Below, one piece after another: positions 24,853 through 33,651 of a stretch of DNA of 64,000 nt. This DNA comes from Spirosoma aureum (GTDB lineage Bacteria > Bacteroidota > Bacteroidia > Cytophagales > Spirosomataceae), in the NCBI RefSeq assembly GCF_011604685.1, contig NZ_CP050063.1:6799001-6863000 (forward strand). The letters run 5' to 3'. Made by a program: the position numbers and the translations under genes. Under the pieces are notes generated by a model, which had not been told where the DNA came from, did no database searches, and was given only the letters and a program-made list of their open reading frames with translations. Positions within the stretch are counted from its first letter, which is position 1. The number at the start of each line of letters is the position of its first letter.

Positions 24853-26853
24853 ATGATGAGCAAAATCATTACTTTATTCTCGGCCTGTCTGGCCGTATCC
24901 TGTCTGCCTGCATTGGGGCAGGAAATTCCTCCATCGTCTACAACCCGTTCGCTTCAGTTGGATGCCGTAACGGTAACGGCCAACAAGATCGAGCAAAAAC
25001 TCTCGCAAACCGGTAAGGTCGTTACGGTATTGTCAGATTCTGTGCTACAACGTTACGCCACGCAATCGGTCAGTGAACTGCTCTCCCGGCAGGCTGGTCT
25101 GCAAATTGTGGGTTCTAATGGGCCATTAGGCACCAATCCTGACATTTATCTGCGGGGCGCTTCGGCCGGAAATACGCTGATTCTGTTAGATGGCCTGCCC
25201 GTTTATGACCCATCCGGAACCGCCAACACATTCGACCTGAATCTGCTTACGGTCGGAGAATGCGACCGGATCGAAATTCTACGGGGAGCGCAGTCAACCA
25301 GTTACGGGTCCGATGCGGTGGCGGGCGTAATCAATATTTTTACGAAACGGGCAGGGAACAATGCCGTTGGCAACAAACCGGTTGGCGTTACGGCTTCGGT
25401 CAATTACGGGACGTATAATACCTTCCGGGGAACGGTTGGCGTGAGCGGTCAGACAAGCCGACTTTCCTATAACGTCCAATACACACGGCTGTCTTCAGAC
25501 GGGTTTTCGGCTGCCACCGACCGCACGGGCAATCAGAATTTCGACAACGACGGTTATAAACAGAATGCGCTACTGGCCAATCTGACCCTACAACTCACAT
25601 CGCGTCTGAGCTGGAAATTACAGGGCATGACAACAGGCTATACGGCTGATATTGACAACGGTGCTTTCGCCGACGAAAAAGATTATATCTACAAGAACCA
25701 GTTTAAGCGATTGGCTACTGGTCTGGAATACAAGCACAAACATGGCCGATTGATGATCAATTATGGCCTTAGCGACAGTCGTCGAACGTATAAAAACGAT
25801 TCAACAAAAGTTGAGTCGGGCGCTTCTGAACTTTATTCATCTCAGGAGTATGGCGGCATTGCTCATTTTGCCGAGATCTATCATAACCTCAAACTGGGTT
25901 CCTGGGGCGAATTGCTGACGGGGGCCGATTATCGGTTCAGCAATACGGATCAAAGCTACTTGTCGATCAGCTCGTTTGGGCCGTATCAGTCGCCCCCTAT
26001 CGGTGCCGACACCGCCCGGATCGGGCAGGTAGGCGTCTATGCTACGGGGATTCTGACACCTTACCAGGGTTTATCCGTTGAATTAGGTGGCCGGTTTAAC
26101 CGCAATTCGCTGTATGGTAACGTATTTACGTATTCCTTCAATCCGTCGTACCTGATCTCTGACCGGATTAAAGTATTTGTCAATCTGTCATCCGGTTTCC
26201 GGGCTCCGACGTTATACCAGCTGTTTTCGCCCTATGGCAACAAAGCGCTTCGTCCCGAACATAGCTGGTCGACGGAAGCGGGCGTACAGCTATTTACCCG
26301 TAGCCGAAACGCCTGGATACGTGCCGTCTATTTCGACCGGCAGATCAAAGACGTACTGTTCTTTGAATCGCTGAATTCAGCTCCGTATGGCCGCTACATC
26401 AACTTCGACCGCCAACATGATCATGGCTTGGAAGTAGAAGCGCAAACCGAACTGAACAAACTGACGCTATCAGGGAACGTTATGCTGCTCACAGGTGAGG
26501 TGAAGACAAACGTTGCGGGTCGCGATACGACATATAATAACCTGTTCCGGCGTCCGAAAACGCAGGTGAATCTAACCGCAGGTTATCGGTTCATTCCGAA
26601 ACTGTTCGTTTCAGCAACAATTCGGTCGATTGGAGAACGTACCGATCGATTCTACAACAGCGAAACATTCAATACCGACAACATAACGCTGGCCGCTTAT
26701 ACAACGGTCGATCTCTATGCAGAAGGGAAACTTACCCCCATGTTGCGCCTGTATGCCGACGTTCGTAATGTATTTGACCAAACGTATTACGATATTTACG
26801 GCTACAACACCCGCCGTCGAAACGCCAGCGTTGGCGTTCGCTTTACCTGGTAA
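24853..26853 (+). CDS. btuB: TonB-dependent vitamin B12 outer-membrane receptor, BtuB-like
   Basis: The 666-residue protein has a signal peptide ending near GQE, a plug domain starting LDAVTVTANKIEQKLSQTGK with the ILRGAQSTSYGSDAVAGVINIFTK segment, and a 22-strand barrel ending in the aromatic signature SVGVRFTW. Size and plug are BtuB-like rather than SusC-like, as it has no carboxypeptidase-like N-terminal domain. Position directly after the B12 riboswitch and before cobU makes B12 or corrinoid uptake the best call. The first codon could be 24853 or 24856. Energy would come from TonB-ExbBD encoded elsewhere. Confidence 0.92.
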   Translation: MMSKIITLFSACLAVSCLPALGQEIPPSSTTRSLQLDAVTVTANKIEQKLSQTGKVVTVLSDSVLQRYATQSVSELLSRQAGLQIVGSNGPLGTNPDIYLRGASAGNTLILLDGLPVYDPSGTANTFDLNLLTVGECDRIEILRGAQSTSYGSDAVAGVINIFTKRAGNNAVGNKPVGVTASVNYGTYNTFRGTVGVSGQTSRLSYNVQYTRLSSDGFSAATDRTGNQNFDNDGYKQNALLANLTLQLTSRLSWKLQGMTTGYTADIDNGAFADEKDYIYKNQFKRLATGLEYKHKHGRLMINYGLSDSRRTYKNDSTKVESGASELYSSQEYGGIAHFAEIYHNLKLGSWGELLTGADYRFSNTDQSYLSISSFGPYQSPPIGADTARIGQVGVYATGILTPYQGLSVELGGRFNRNSLYGNVFTYSFNPSYLISDRIKVFVNLSSGFRAPTLYQLFSPYGNKALRPEHSWSTEAGVQLFTRSRNAWIRAVYFDRQIKDVLFFESLNSAPYGRYINFDRQHDHGLEVEAQTELNKLTLSGNVMLLTGEVKTNVAGRDTTYNNLFRRPKTQVNLTAGYRFIPKLFVSATIRSIGERTDRFYNSETFNTDNITLAAYTTVDLYAEGKLTPMLRLYADVRNVFDQTYYDIYGYNTRRRNASVGVRFTW

Positions 26854-26917
26854 ACATTGAGAAGTAAATACTCAGAGGACTATCAGGCTTATTGTTTACA
26901 GAAAAGAATAGAAGTAA

Positions 26918-27511
26918 ATGCATATGAAGCAACAACTTAACCCTCGTTTTACCGTATTGCTGCTGTTCATTGTGCTGGCGGCTGTTCTCCGAATCGCCAA
27001 CTCAGCGCAATGTTCTCCACTTGCCAATTTTACGCCCATTGGCGCGATGGCACTCTTTGGTGGCTCGTATTTCAAAAATTACTGGAAAGCGTTCGGACTC
27101 CCTTTGCTGACGTTATTTCTGAGCGATCTGGTTATCAATATCGTTCTTTACCAAGGGCAGTTCGGCATAATGTATAATGGCTGGTACTGGATTTATGGCA
27201 TTTTTGCCCTGATCGTTTGGTACGGAAAGGTCTTGCTGCAAAAAGTGTCGGTTAAGAACGTACTTATAGCGGCTCTGATTGGGTCGGTGTCGCACTGGCT
27301 CCTGGCCGATACCAGCGTTTGGCTGGCTGGTGGTCTGGATCTGCGCACCAACCTACCCCTCTCACAAGACTTCGCCGGTTGGTTGCAGTGCATTACACAA
27401 GGTTTTCCGTACATGCGGAATTTTCTGGCAGGTACGTTAGCCTACAGCGCCTTATTCTTCGGTGCATTCGAATGGCTACAAACACGCTACCCCAAACTGG
27501 CTATAGCCTGA
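26918..27511 (+). CDS. DUF6580 family membrane protein, candidate corrinoid transport component
   Basis: The 197-residue protein has five or six hydrophobic segments and conserved features of the DUF6580 group: NFTPIGAMALFGGSYF near residue 40 and a late GFPYMRNFLAGTLAYSALFFG. Proteins of this size and layout resemble substrate-binding S-components of ECF transporters, though no ECF ATPase or T-component is in the window. Its place in a riboswitch-controlled operon between btuB and the BtuF-like gene suggests a role in moving corrinoid or cobalt across the inner membrane. That role is inference from context. Confidence 0.7.
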   Translation: MHMKQQLNPRFTVLLLFIVLAAVLRIANSAQCSPLANFTPIGAMALFGGSYFKNYWKAFGLPLLTLFLSDLVINIVLYQGQFGIMYNGWYWIYGIFALIVWYGKVLLQKVSVKNVLIAALIGSVSHWLLADTSVWLAGGLDLRTNLPLSQDFAGWLQCITQGFPYMRNFLAGTLAYSALFFGAFEWLQTRYPKLAIA

Positions 27512-27643
27512 TGGTTCAGGAATAGCCCGCATCCTGTTGTTTTGAGTGAACTTAGAGTTGACCACGACAGCAGGATGCGAGTTGCTATTGCATCGCTCAT
27601 AGCTACATTCCAGCCTCATTCACTAATTCGCTCTTTTATAAAG

Positions 27644-28612
27644 ATGAAAGCTTGTTCTTTTCTGCCCGCAGCCACGCAGATGGTCTATGACATGGGCCTA
27701 CAGGATTTGCTGTATGGGGTTACGTTTGAATGCCCGGAGCCCTCTCGCGCCGAAAACGAAATTCTGGTTCGATGCGTCCTCGAAGGCCACGATTACAGTA
27801 GCGAAGAGATCGACCGGATTTTCTCAGCCTCAAAAGCTGAAGGAAGAAGCCTCTATTACGTTGACGAAGAGAAGCTGCATCAGATCGCGCCCGATATAAT
27901 TTTCACACAGGATGTCTGCGAGGTGTGTCAGATCGATACGAAATGTACGCAGGCAGTACTCGACCGCTTGCCCAACATGCCTAACGTCGTGGCTTTGACT
28001 CCGCAGAGTCTCACCGATGTATTCGACACCGCAACAACAATTGCAACAGCGCTTGGCCACGAAGAAGCGGCTTACACCTATCTGAACGGGCTACGCACCC
28101 GAATTGACGCTGTCATCGACCGACTACGGGCAGGTCGGGTGTTGCCCAAACGGGTGATGGTTATGGAATGGATGGCGCCCATTTACAACTGTGGCCACTG
28201 GATTCCACATCAGATTGCGTATGCGGGCGGCATCGATATGCTGGGTAATCCATCGGGCGATAGCATCGTTACATCCTGGGAAAAAGTACGCCGGTATGAT
28301 CCGGAAGTACTGGTCATTGCTCCGTGTGGCTTCACTACCGAGCGCACCCTACAGGAGCTGCCTATACTTGAGAAACAGTCCGGCTGGCATAGCTTACGAG
28401 CAGTAGCCAACAAAGCGGTTTACATTGCAGACTATGACTTATTCACCCAGCCTTCACCGGCTACACTAGTCGATGGTATCGAACTGCTGGCAGCTTGCTT
28501 CCACCCTGATATATTCGCCATACCGGCTGCTTTAGAATCAAAAGTTTATGACTTATATGCCTCCACGGCAGGCGTACCTGCATCTGGTTACGGGCGGAGC
28601 ACGGAGCGGTAA
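27644..28612 (+). CDS. BtuF-like cobalamin-binding protein without signal peptide
   Basis: The frame opens at a TTG at 27542, but the ATG at 27644 matches the family start (MKACSFLPAATQMVYDMGLQ), giving 322 residues. It has the two-lobed periplasmic-binding fold of BtuF/FepB proteins, with CSFLPAATQM near the start, DIIFTQDVCEVCQID at the hinge and a C-terminal lobe around RYDPEVLVIAPCGF. Neither start gives a signal peptide or lipobox, and no BtuC or BtuD gene is nearby, so it does not look like a normal ABC receptor. It may act in the cytosol or the export signal may be unusual. Its 3-prime end overlaps cobU by 65 bases, so the last residues may be a read-through tail. Confidence 0.82.
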   Translation: MKACSFLPAATQMVYDMGLQDLLYGVTFECPEPSRAENEILVRCVLEGHDYSSEEIDRIFSASKAEGRSLYYVDEEKLHQIAPDIIFTQDVCEVCQIDTKCTQAVLDRLPNMPNVVALTPQSLTDVFDTATTIATALGHEEAAYTYLNGLRTRIDAVIDRLRAGRVLPKRVMVMEWMAPIYNCGHWIPHQIAYAGGIDMLGNPSGDSIVTSWEKVRRYDPEVLVIAPCGFTTERTLQELPILEKQSGWHSLRAVANKAVYIADYDLFTQPSPATLVDGIELLAACFHPDIFAIPAALESKVYDLYASTAGVPASGYGRSTER

Positions 28613-29090
28613 AAGCCGCTACGCCCAACAACTGGCCCGCGAATGGAGTCCGACGCCGGTTTACGTAGCAACAGCCAGGGTTTGGGATGATGAGTTTGCG
28701 GAGCGGGTGTCGCACCACAAGCAGGATCGTGGCCCGGAATGGACCGTATTTGAAGAGCTTCGCCAGGTTAGTCAGCTTCCTCTTTCGGGTCAGACGGTCG
28801 TTATTGACTGTGTGACGCTCTGGCTTACTAACTTTTTTGGTGATACAAAAAGCGATGTTACCGAGTCATTGCGGCTCTTTCAGAAAGAGGTCGACGAACT
28901 GGTAAAGCTACCGGGTCGGTTTATTATCGTCACCAATGAGCTAGGTATGGGCGTACACGCCGAAACGGCTATTGGCCGGGCGTTCACCGACCTACAGGGG
29001 TGGGCGAATCAGTATGTAGCCAGCCAGGCAGATGCCGTTACGCTCATGGTTAGTGGGTTGCCTCTACCTGTCAAAATACCTGCTTTATGA
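28548..29090 (+). CDS. cobU: Adenosylcobinamide kinase / adenosylcobinamide-phosphate guanylyltransferase
   Basis: The 180-residue protein shows the CobU pattern: a P-loop GGARSGKS at residues 16-23, the region HHKQDRGPEWTVFEE holding the guanylylated histidine, LPLSGQTVVIDCVTLWLTN, and the C-terminal VTNELGMGVHAETAIGRAF. It phosphorylates adenosylcobinamide and transfers GMP to it in late B12 assembly and corrinoid salvage. Starts at 28548 or 28557 are both possible. The coding region overlaps the preceding gene by 65 bases and the next one by four (ATGA). No cobS, cobT, cobC or cbiB are in the window, so the operon serves salvage rather than full synthesis as far as can be seen. Confidence 0.94.
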   Translation: MTYMPPRQAYLHLVTGGARSGKSRYAQQLAREWSPTPVYVATARVWDDEFAERVSHHKQDRGPEWTVFEELRQVSQLPLSGQTVVIDCVTLWLTNFFGDTKSDVTESLRLFQKEVDELVKLPGRFIIVTNELGMGVHAETAIGRAFTDLQGWANQYVASQADAVTLMVSGLPLPVKIPAL

Positions 29091-29788
29091 CCAAAGCAAT
29101 CATGAACTGGTCGGGCGGGAAAGATTCGGCCTTCGCCTTGTGGCAACTACTTCAGGCCGGAAATTATCAGATCGAAACGCTATTAACGACATTAAACGAA
29201 GCTAACCGACGCATTTCAATGCACGGTGTACCTGAGCAATTACTTGACGCACAGGCAAAGCAGTTGGGTTTGCCGCAGACTAAACTCTATCTGCCTGAAG
29301 AAAGCTCAATGGTCGATTACGAGCAACGAATGGCCAACACACTGGAACCGCTTGTTGCCGCTGGGGTCACTCATGCGATTTTCGGCGATATCTTTCTGGA
29401 GGACTTACGAAAGTGGCGTGAAACCCAACTGGCCAGTAAGAACCTGACCGGAGTTTTTCCACTCTGGCGTATTCCATCCCATCAATTGCTCGACAAATTC
29501 TGGGCAGCAGGCTTTTCAACGATCGTTGTTAGTGTCAATAGCCAATACCTCGACGAGTCCTTTTGTGGACGCATCCTCGATCAGTCGTTTGTCGATGACC
29601 TTCCGCAGAACGTCGATCCCTGCGGAGAAAATGGTGAATTCCATACCTTCGTCTATCAGGCTCCCTATTTTGCTGAGCCAATAAACGTACAGGTTGTCGG
29701 TACGGTAACCAAAACGTATTCGTTTAAAACGGCCACTGGCGAACAGATAACATCGACCTATTATTTTGCTGATCTGCAACTGAATTGA
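29087..29788 (+). CDS. PP-loop ATPase, Dph6/diphthine-ammonia-ligase-like, B12-linked
   Basis: The 233-residue protein has the N-type ATP-pyrophosphatase loop MNWSGGKDSAFALWQ at residues 6-20 and the Dph6-family stretches MHGVPEQLLDAQAKQLGLP and VTHAIFGDIFLEDLRKWRE. In archaea and eukaryotes the family adds the amide of diphthamide, but bacteria lack diphthamide, so a different amidation is expected. Its start overlaps the cobU stop by four bases, so it is in the riboswitch operon. A role in corrinoid amidation or remodelling is possible but unproved. Confidence 0.85.
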   Translation: MTKAIMNWSGGKDSAFALWQLLQAGNYQIETLLTTLNEANRRISMHGVPEQLLDAQAKQLGLPQTKLYLPEESSMVDYEQRMANTLEPLVAAGVTHAIFGDIFLEDLRKWRETQLASKNLTGVFPLWRIPSHQLLDKFWAAGFSTIVVSVNSQYLDESFCGRILDQSFVDDLPQNVDPCGENGEFHTFVYQAPYFAEPINVQVVGTVTKTYSFKTATGEQITSTYYFADLQLN

Positions 29789-29892
29789 CAGGACTTCGGA
29801 TGATCAGTTAAAAACAAAAAAGGCTTCAGATAGGGTTTATTCTCAATAAATCTGTTCTTTGTTGAATAAAAAGAGCCCAGTTGTCCAGTTTC

Positions 29893-30990
29893 ATGACAAG
29901 TACTAATCGTTTACTCAGCGGTATTAGCGTTGCCTTATTAACGCTTTTAAGCGGAGCCTGCAAAGTTGAGGATACTCCACCTTTACCCTATGAAGAAGGT
30001 GTTTATATCGTAAATGCAGGCACTCCTGGTGCCAGCAACGGATCTATTTCCTTCATAGCCCGCAATACCACCACGCCAACAGTAGATATTTTTAACGCTG
30101 CCAATGGCAGAGCGCTGGGTGGCAGCGTTCGGGATTATACAGAAATTGATGGTAAGGGTGTCATTCTGGTCGATAATATGGCGGCCGGACAAGACAAAGT
30201 TGAAATTGTTGAGTCAGGCACGTTCAAATCGCTGGCAACCTTCCAGGCTCCTGATGTTGAAAATCCACGCTTCGTTATTTATGCTGGTCCCAATAAAGCG
30301 TATATCAGTTGCTGGGATGCAACCGGCAGCGGGGCAAATACGTATACCAAATCTGGCTATATTCTGGTTCTGAATCTGGGTTCCCGGACCGTTGTAAAGA
30401 AAATCCCAGTCACGAAAGGTGCCGAACGTATGGTACTTGTCAACAAAGAGGTCTTTGTGGGCAGCGTCGGGGGTGAGCAGGTTCTGACTGTTATTAATAC
30501 GGATACGGATGAAGTGGTTCAGCCGGGCATTGACGCGGGCGTAAATGCCAACCCGATTGCCTTTGATGCCAATAAAAAACTGTGGGCCTATGCATCATCA
30601 ACCAATGAGATGGTTCGGATTAACCCGACGAGCAAACTAGTCGAGACCCGGCTTAAAGTAGGGAGCGGTCCAAAAACACCCAGTGCGATTACCTTAAACG
30701 CCGACAAAACGATTTTTTTCTTCGTCAATTCTTTCAATGATCCGGCCGACAACGGTAAGTTAAAAGGCGAAACCTATCGCTTTTCAATCAACGATGTAAC
30801 TATTCAGGCCAATACGCCTTTTATTCGTCGGTTATTTAGTGGTTTAGGTGTTGATGCCAATGGGTTGGTTTATGCAGCCGTAACCCCTTCAGCGAATCAG
30901 CCAGGTTATGTAGTACGCTACCAGCCAAGTGGTGCAGTGGTCGATTCGATTAAGGCCGACATTGCCCCTACCCGATTCTTTTTCCGGTAA
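29893..30990 (+). CDS. Beta-propeller lipoprotein (YncE/DUF5074-like), possible BtuG-type B12 surface binder
   Basis: The frame allows a TTG at 29881, but ATG 29893 precedes a lipoprotein signal with lipobox LLSGAC, giving 365 residues. The mature part has repeated blades of the YncE type: EEGVYIVNAG, then GYILVLNLGSRTVVKKIPVT, LTVINTDTDEVVQ, NEMVRINPTSKLVETRLKVG, and so on, consistent with a seven-bladed propeller. In Bacteroides, BtuG is a surface propeller lipoprotein that binds B12 on top of BtuB and is encoded beside it. The fold, lipid anchor and locus fit that role here. It is 104 bases after the previous gene and could have its own promoter. Confidence 0.75.
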   Translation: MTSTNRLLSGISVALLTLLSGACKVEDTPPLPYEEGVYIVNAGTPGASNGSISFIARNTTTPTVDIFNAANGRALGGSVRDYTEIDGKGVILVDNMAAGQDKVEIVESGTFKSLATFQAPDVENPRFVIYAGPNKAYISCWDATGSGANTYTKSGYILVLNLGSRTVVKKIPVTKGAERMVLVNKEVFVGSVGGEQVLTVINTDTDEVVQPGIDAGVNANPIAFDANKKLWAYASSTNEMVRINPTSKLVETRLKVGSGPKTPSAITLNADKTIFFFVNSFNDPADNGKLKGETYRFSINDVTIQANTPFIRRLFSGLGVDANGLVYAAVTPSANQPGYVVRYQPSGAVVDSIKADIAPTRFFFR

Positions 30991-31033
30991 GCCAGGCCCG
31001 TTAAGATTCATCTTTCGACAACACTATCCTGAA

Positions 31034-32611
31034 TTAATGAGCCCTTTGCTGAAGTGGTTCAGTAAGAATAGAAAGGCAGGTTTTTATACCGGTTCGCAGG
31101 TTGCCAAGCCTTAGGTTTTCGTTCGGGCTATGCTGATTGTTATCCATATTTACTAAGGGAACAATGACAGCAGGAACCTGAAGTGCCTGAATAAATGGCA
31201 CAACAGGCACCGTTCCGCCCATAATCCGAATTATGACCGGCTCTTTCCCGAATCCATCAGATACAGCTTTACGTAACCAAACGCCCATCGGTTCGTTGAT
31301 ATTTGTGCGAAAAGCGGGCGTTCCGGCATTACCTTCAAAGAAAACGATCTGAGCATATTTTAGCCGTTCTTCGGGCGTCGGTGCATGATCCAGCACCGTA
31401 AAGCCCTGCTTTTCAATGTGCTTTTTAACCAGTTCGACCATCCGTTTACCGTCGGTTTCGGGCACCAGGCGAATATCGAAAGTCGCAACAGCTTCTTCGG
31501 GCACGATGGTTCCAGACCCTTTACCAACTACAGCCGCCTTCATTCCCTTGATGTTGAGCGATGGATATTGCAGAGACTCCTGATAGTTATTGCCTACTTT
31601 CTCCTCCTCAACGATCATCAGTGCCTTGTTGATATCCTGTTTATTATCGGGCACAGCTGCCATGATTTTTTTGGTCTCGTCGTCAAACGTAATGCCATCG
31701 TAGAATCCTGGAATCAAAACCCGTCCCTGCTCATCTTTCATTGACGTTATCAGCCGGGCCAGCCGAAATGCCGGATTTGGTGCATAATTGCCAAAATGCC
31801 CGCTGTGCTGTGGGGTAACCGGCCCATAAGTAGTTATGGTGAAACCCGCATTACCCCGGCAACCAAACGTTAGAGTCGGTATGTTAGACGAATGCATGGG
31901 ACCATCCATCACAATCATAAAATCGGCCTGCAATTTGTTTTTGTAGGAGGCCAACGCTCCTTTCAACCCACCCGATCCTTTCTCTTCCTCCGTATCAATA
32001 ATGATTTTGATGTTAAAAGGCGGGGTTTGCTTTTCAGTCTGGAGAATATCGAGCGCATTGAGCATCATAATAATTGGCCCTTTGTCATCCGATGTAGAGC
32101 GGCCAAACAGGCGCCACTCGTCATTAACCCCTGTTTTGGGCAAGTTGCCACTCAAGTCTTTATATTCTCCCGTGCTGGTTTTTTCTTTAAGTACCGACAC
32201 AAACGGATCTTTCTGATTCCACTCGCTGGCTCGAACAGGCTGGCCATCCAGGTGGAAATAGAACAAAACCGTTTGAGTGGCTTTCGGGACTGTTTTCTCT
32301 CCTAAAACCAAGGGCAATTGATTGGTTTTAAGCACCGTTGTCTGAAAACCCCGCTTCGTCAACGCCTTTTCAGTCCAGACTATGTTTTTAAGAATATCGG
32401 CGGGATTGACGGCATCATTGGGCAAGGACACATATTCGCTGAGTTCATCAATAGCCAGCCACATCTGTTTATCGACAAGGGCATCCAGTTTTTGGGGACT
32501 TAATTTCTGGGCAACAAGGCTCGATGGTAACAGGATGAGACCCAGCCAGAAAGCGGCCGTAATTACATGAACGATGAGTCGGGGTGCTGATTCTTTTTGT
32601 CTGGTAGCCAT
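31034..32611 (-). CDS. M20 family metallopeptidase, secreted
   Basis: The 525-residue protein has a signal sequence or N-terminal anchor (residues 12-35) and the M20 catalytic layout: FYFHLDGQPV with the first zinc-ligand His and its catalytic Asp, GRSTSDDKGP with the bridging Asp, IDTEEEKGSGG with the catalytic Glu pair, and a lid/dimer domain from about residue 245. The best relatives are carnosinase and ArgE/DapE-like dipeptidases. It likely hydrolyses dipeptides or N-acyl amino acids in the periplasm. It is convergent with the BtuG-like gene. Substrate is unknown. Confidence 0.9.
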   Translation of the reverse strand: MATRQKESAPRLIVHVITAAFWLGLILLPSSLVAQKLSPQKLDALVDKQMWLAIDELSEYVSLPNDAVNPADILKNIVWTEKALTKRGFQTTVLKTNQLPLVLGEKTVPKATQTVLFYFHLDGQPVRASEWNQKDPFVSVLKEKTSTGEYKDLSGNLPKTGVNDEWRLFGRSTSDDKGPIIMMLNALDILQTEKQTPPFNIKIIIDTEEEKGSGGLKGALASYKNKLQADFMIVMDGPMHSSNIPTLTFGCRGNAGFTITTYGPVTPQHSGHFGNYAPNPAFRLARLITSMKDEQGRVLIPGFYDGITFDDETKKIMAAVPDNKQDINKALMIVEEEKVGNNYQESLQYPSLNIKGMKAAVVGKGSGTIVPEEAVATFDIRLVPETDGKRMVELVKKHIEKQGFTVLDHAPTPEERLKYAQIVFFEGNAGTPAFRTNINEPMGVWLRKAVSDGFGKEPVIIRIMGGTVPVVPFIQALQVPAVIVPLVNMDNNQHSPNENLRLGNLRTGIKTCLSILTEPLQQRAH

Positions 32612-32802
32612 TCTTAGGAGGAATCTTTCAGGAAGAATACTGCTAAGTAAGACAAAAAGGCATTATACACAAATATTATATCAACAATTTTTCAATTTCC
32701 AGTATATAATTTCAAATAATCCGTCAAATTTCCGACTTAACAAGCAGACTAGTTAAAAACTGTCCTCTAACCATTCACAGAAAACTGCGAGAAACTGATA
32801 CG

Positions 32803-33270
32803 TTAATTAAACAACGAAATCGGGCGATCTGAAACAGGTTCTGTTTCGGAGGCTGGTATCGTTTCAAGGTAAGCGGCAAACATTTTATTATACAGAGCAC
32901 CTTGTCTTCTGGCTTGAATCATACGAACGGCATCTTTTCCACTGAAGCCCAGGTATGTCAGGATGAGACCTGCCAATAGAGCAGAACGATTATGGCCCAT
33001 ACCACAGTGTGACAAAACCTGATGGCCCTCATTAATCAGACTGGCCCCAAATTGTGCCAGGCCATGCAATTTCTGGAGATCGGGTAACTCTCTATCTTCG
33101 AATGGAAAAAAGATATAAAGTGTTTTATTCATTTCCTCCGGAATATTCTGATCCAGTGTATAATCCAGATTAAATACTACGTCAATAGTAAGCTTCGATA
33201 TTGGTTCCCAATTATCGATGGAAGGCGAAATGAATAAAGAACCTCTTTCATCAATCTGGTACAATTCCAT
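32803..33270 (-). CDS. Cytosolic protein tyrosine/dual-specificity phosphatase-like protein
   Basis: The 155-residue protein carries the CX5R phosphatase loop in VLSHCGMGHNRSALLAG, with Cys89 and Arg95. A candidate general acid lies in FPFEDRELPD (Asp59 or Asp64). The fold order matches the small dual-specificity phosphatases, and there is no signal peptide. It might dephosphorylate tyrosine or another phosphate ester such as a lipid or sugar phosphate. It stands alone, so context gives no partner. Confidence 0.82.
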   Translation of the reverse strand: MELYQIDERGSLFISPSIDNWEPISKLTIDVVFNLDYTLDQNIPEEMNKTLYIFFPFEDRELPDLQKLHGLAQFGASLINEGHQVLSHCGMGHNRSALLAGLILTYLGFSGKDAVRMIQARRQGALYNKMFAAYLETIPASETEPVSDRPISLFN

Positions 33271-33651
33271 AACATGTAGGTTTTAATAGTTTTTATAGGA
33301 TGTCGACCCTTTAAAACCGACTCTGGTGTCAATAATCAAAGCTAGCGATTAATCACTTTTGCTTACTTCTGTATTTACGTAGCGGCAATAACTAGTTCGT
33401 ATAAGGTCACAACCTGTTATCTGATAACCTCAGGTCTCACACAATATCTGGTTGAAAGCGAAGTGAATCAGCAAGTTCTATTAACTATTCTAAGCCGATA
33501 AAATATGGTTTCGAACGATCCGGTTTCCGGCATCTTTACAGAATTTAGATTCTTTCATATATATACTTATCAGAAAAAAATATATTTATTAATTTGCCAT
33601 CATACTGAAAATTTACTATTATTAGCCCAATAAATCTAACTATTAAATCAC
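33271..33651. other. Intergenic region, no gene seen
   Basis: This 381-base, AT-rich divergent gap must hold the promoters of the phosphatase and the subtilisin-like gene. A weak -7-like word ttaatttg lies near 33589, and a run of A/T-rich sequence follows. No open frame or hairpin of note was seen. Confidence 0.5.
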
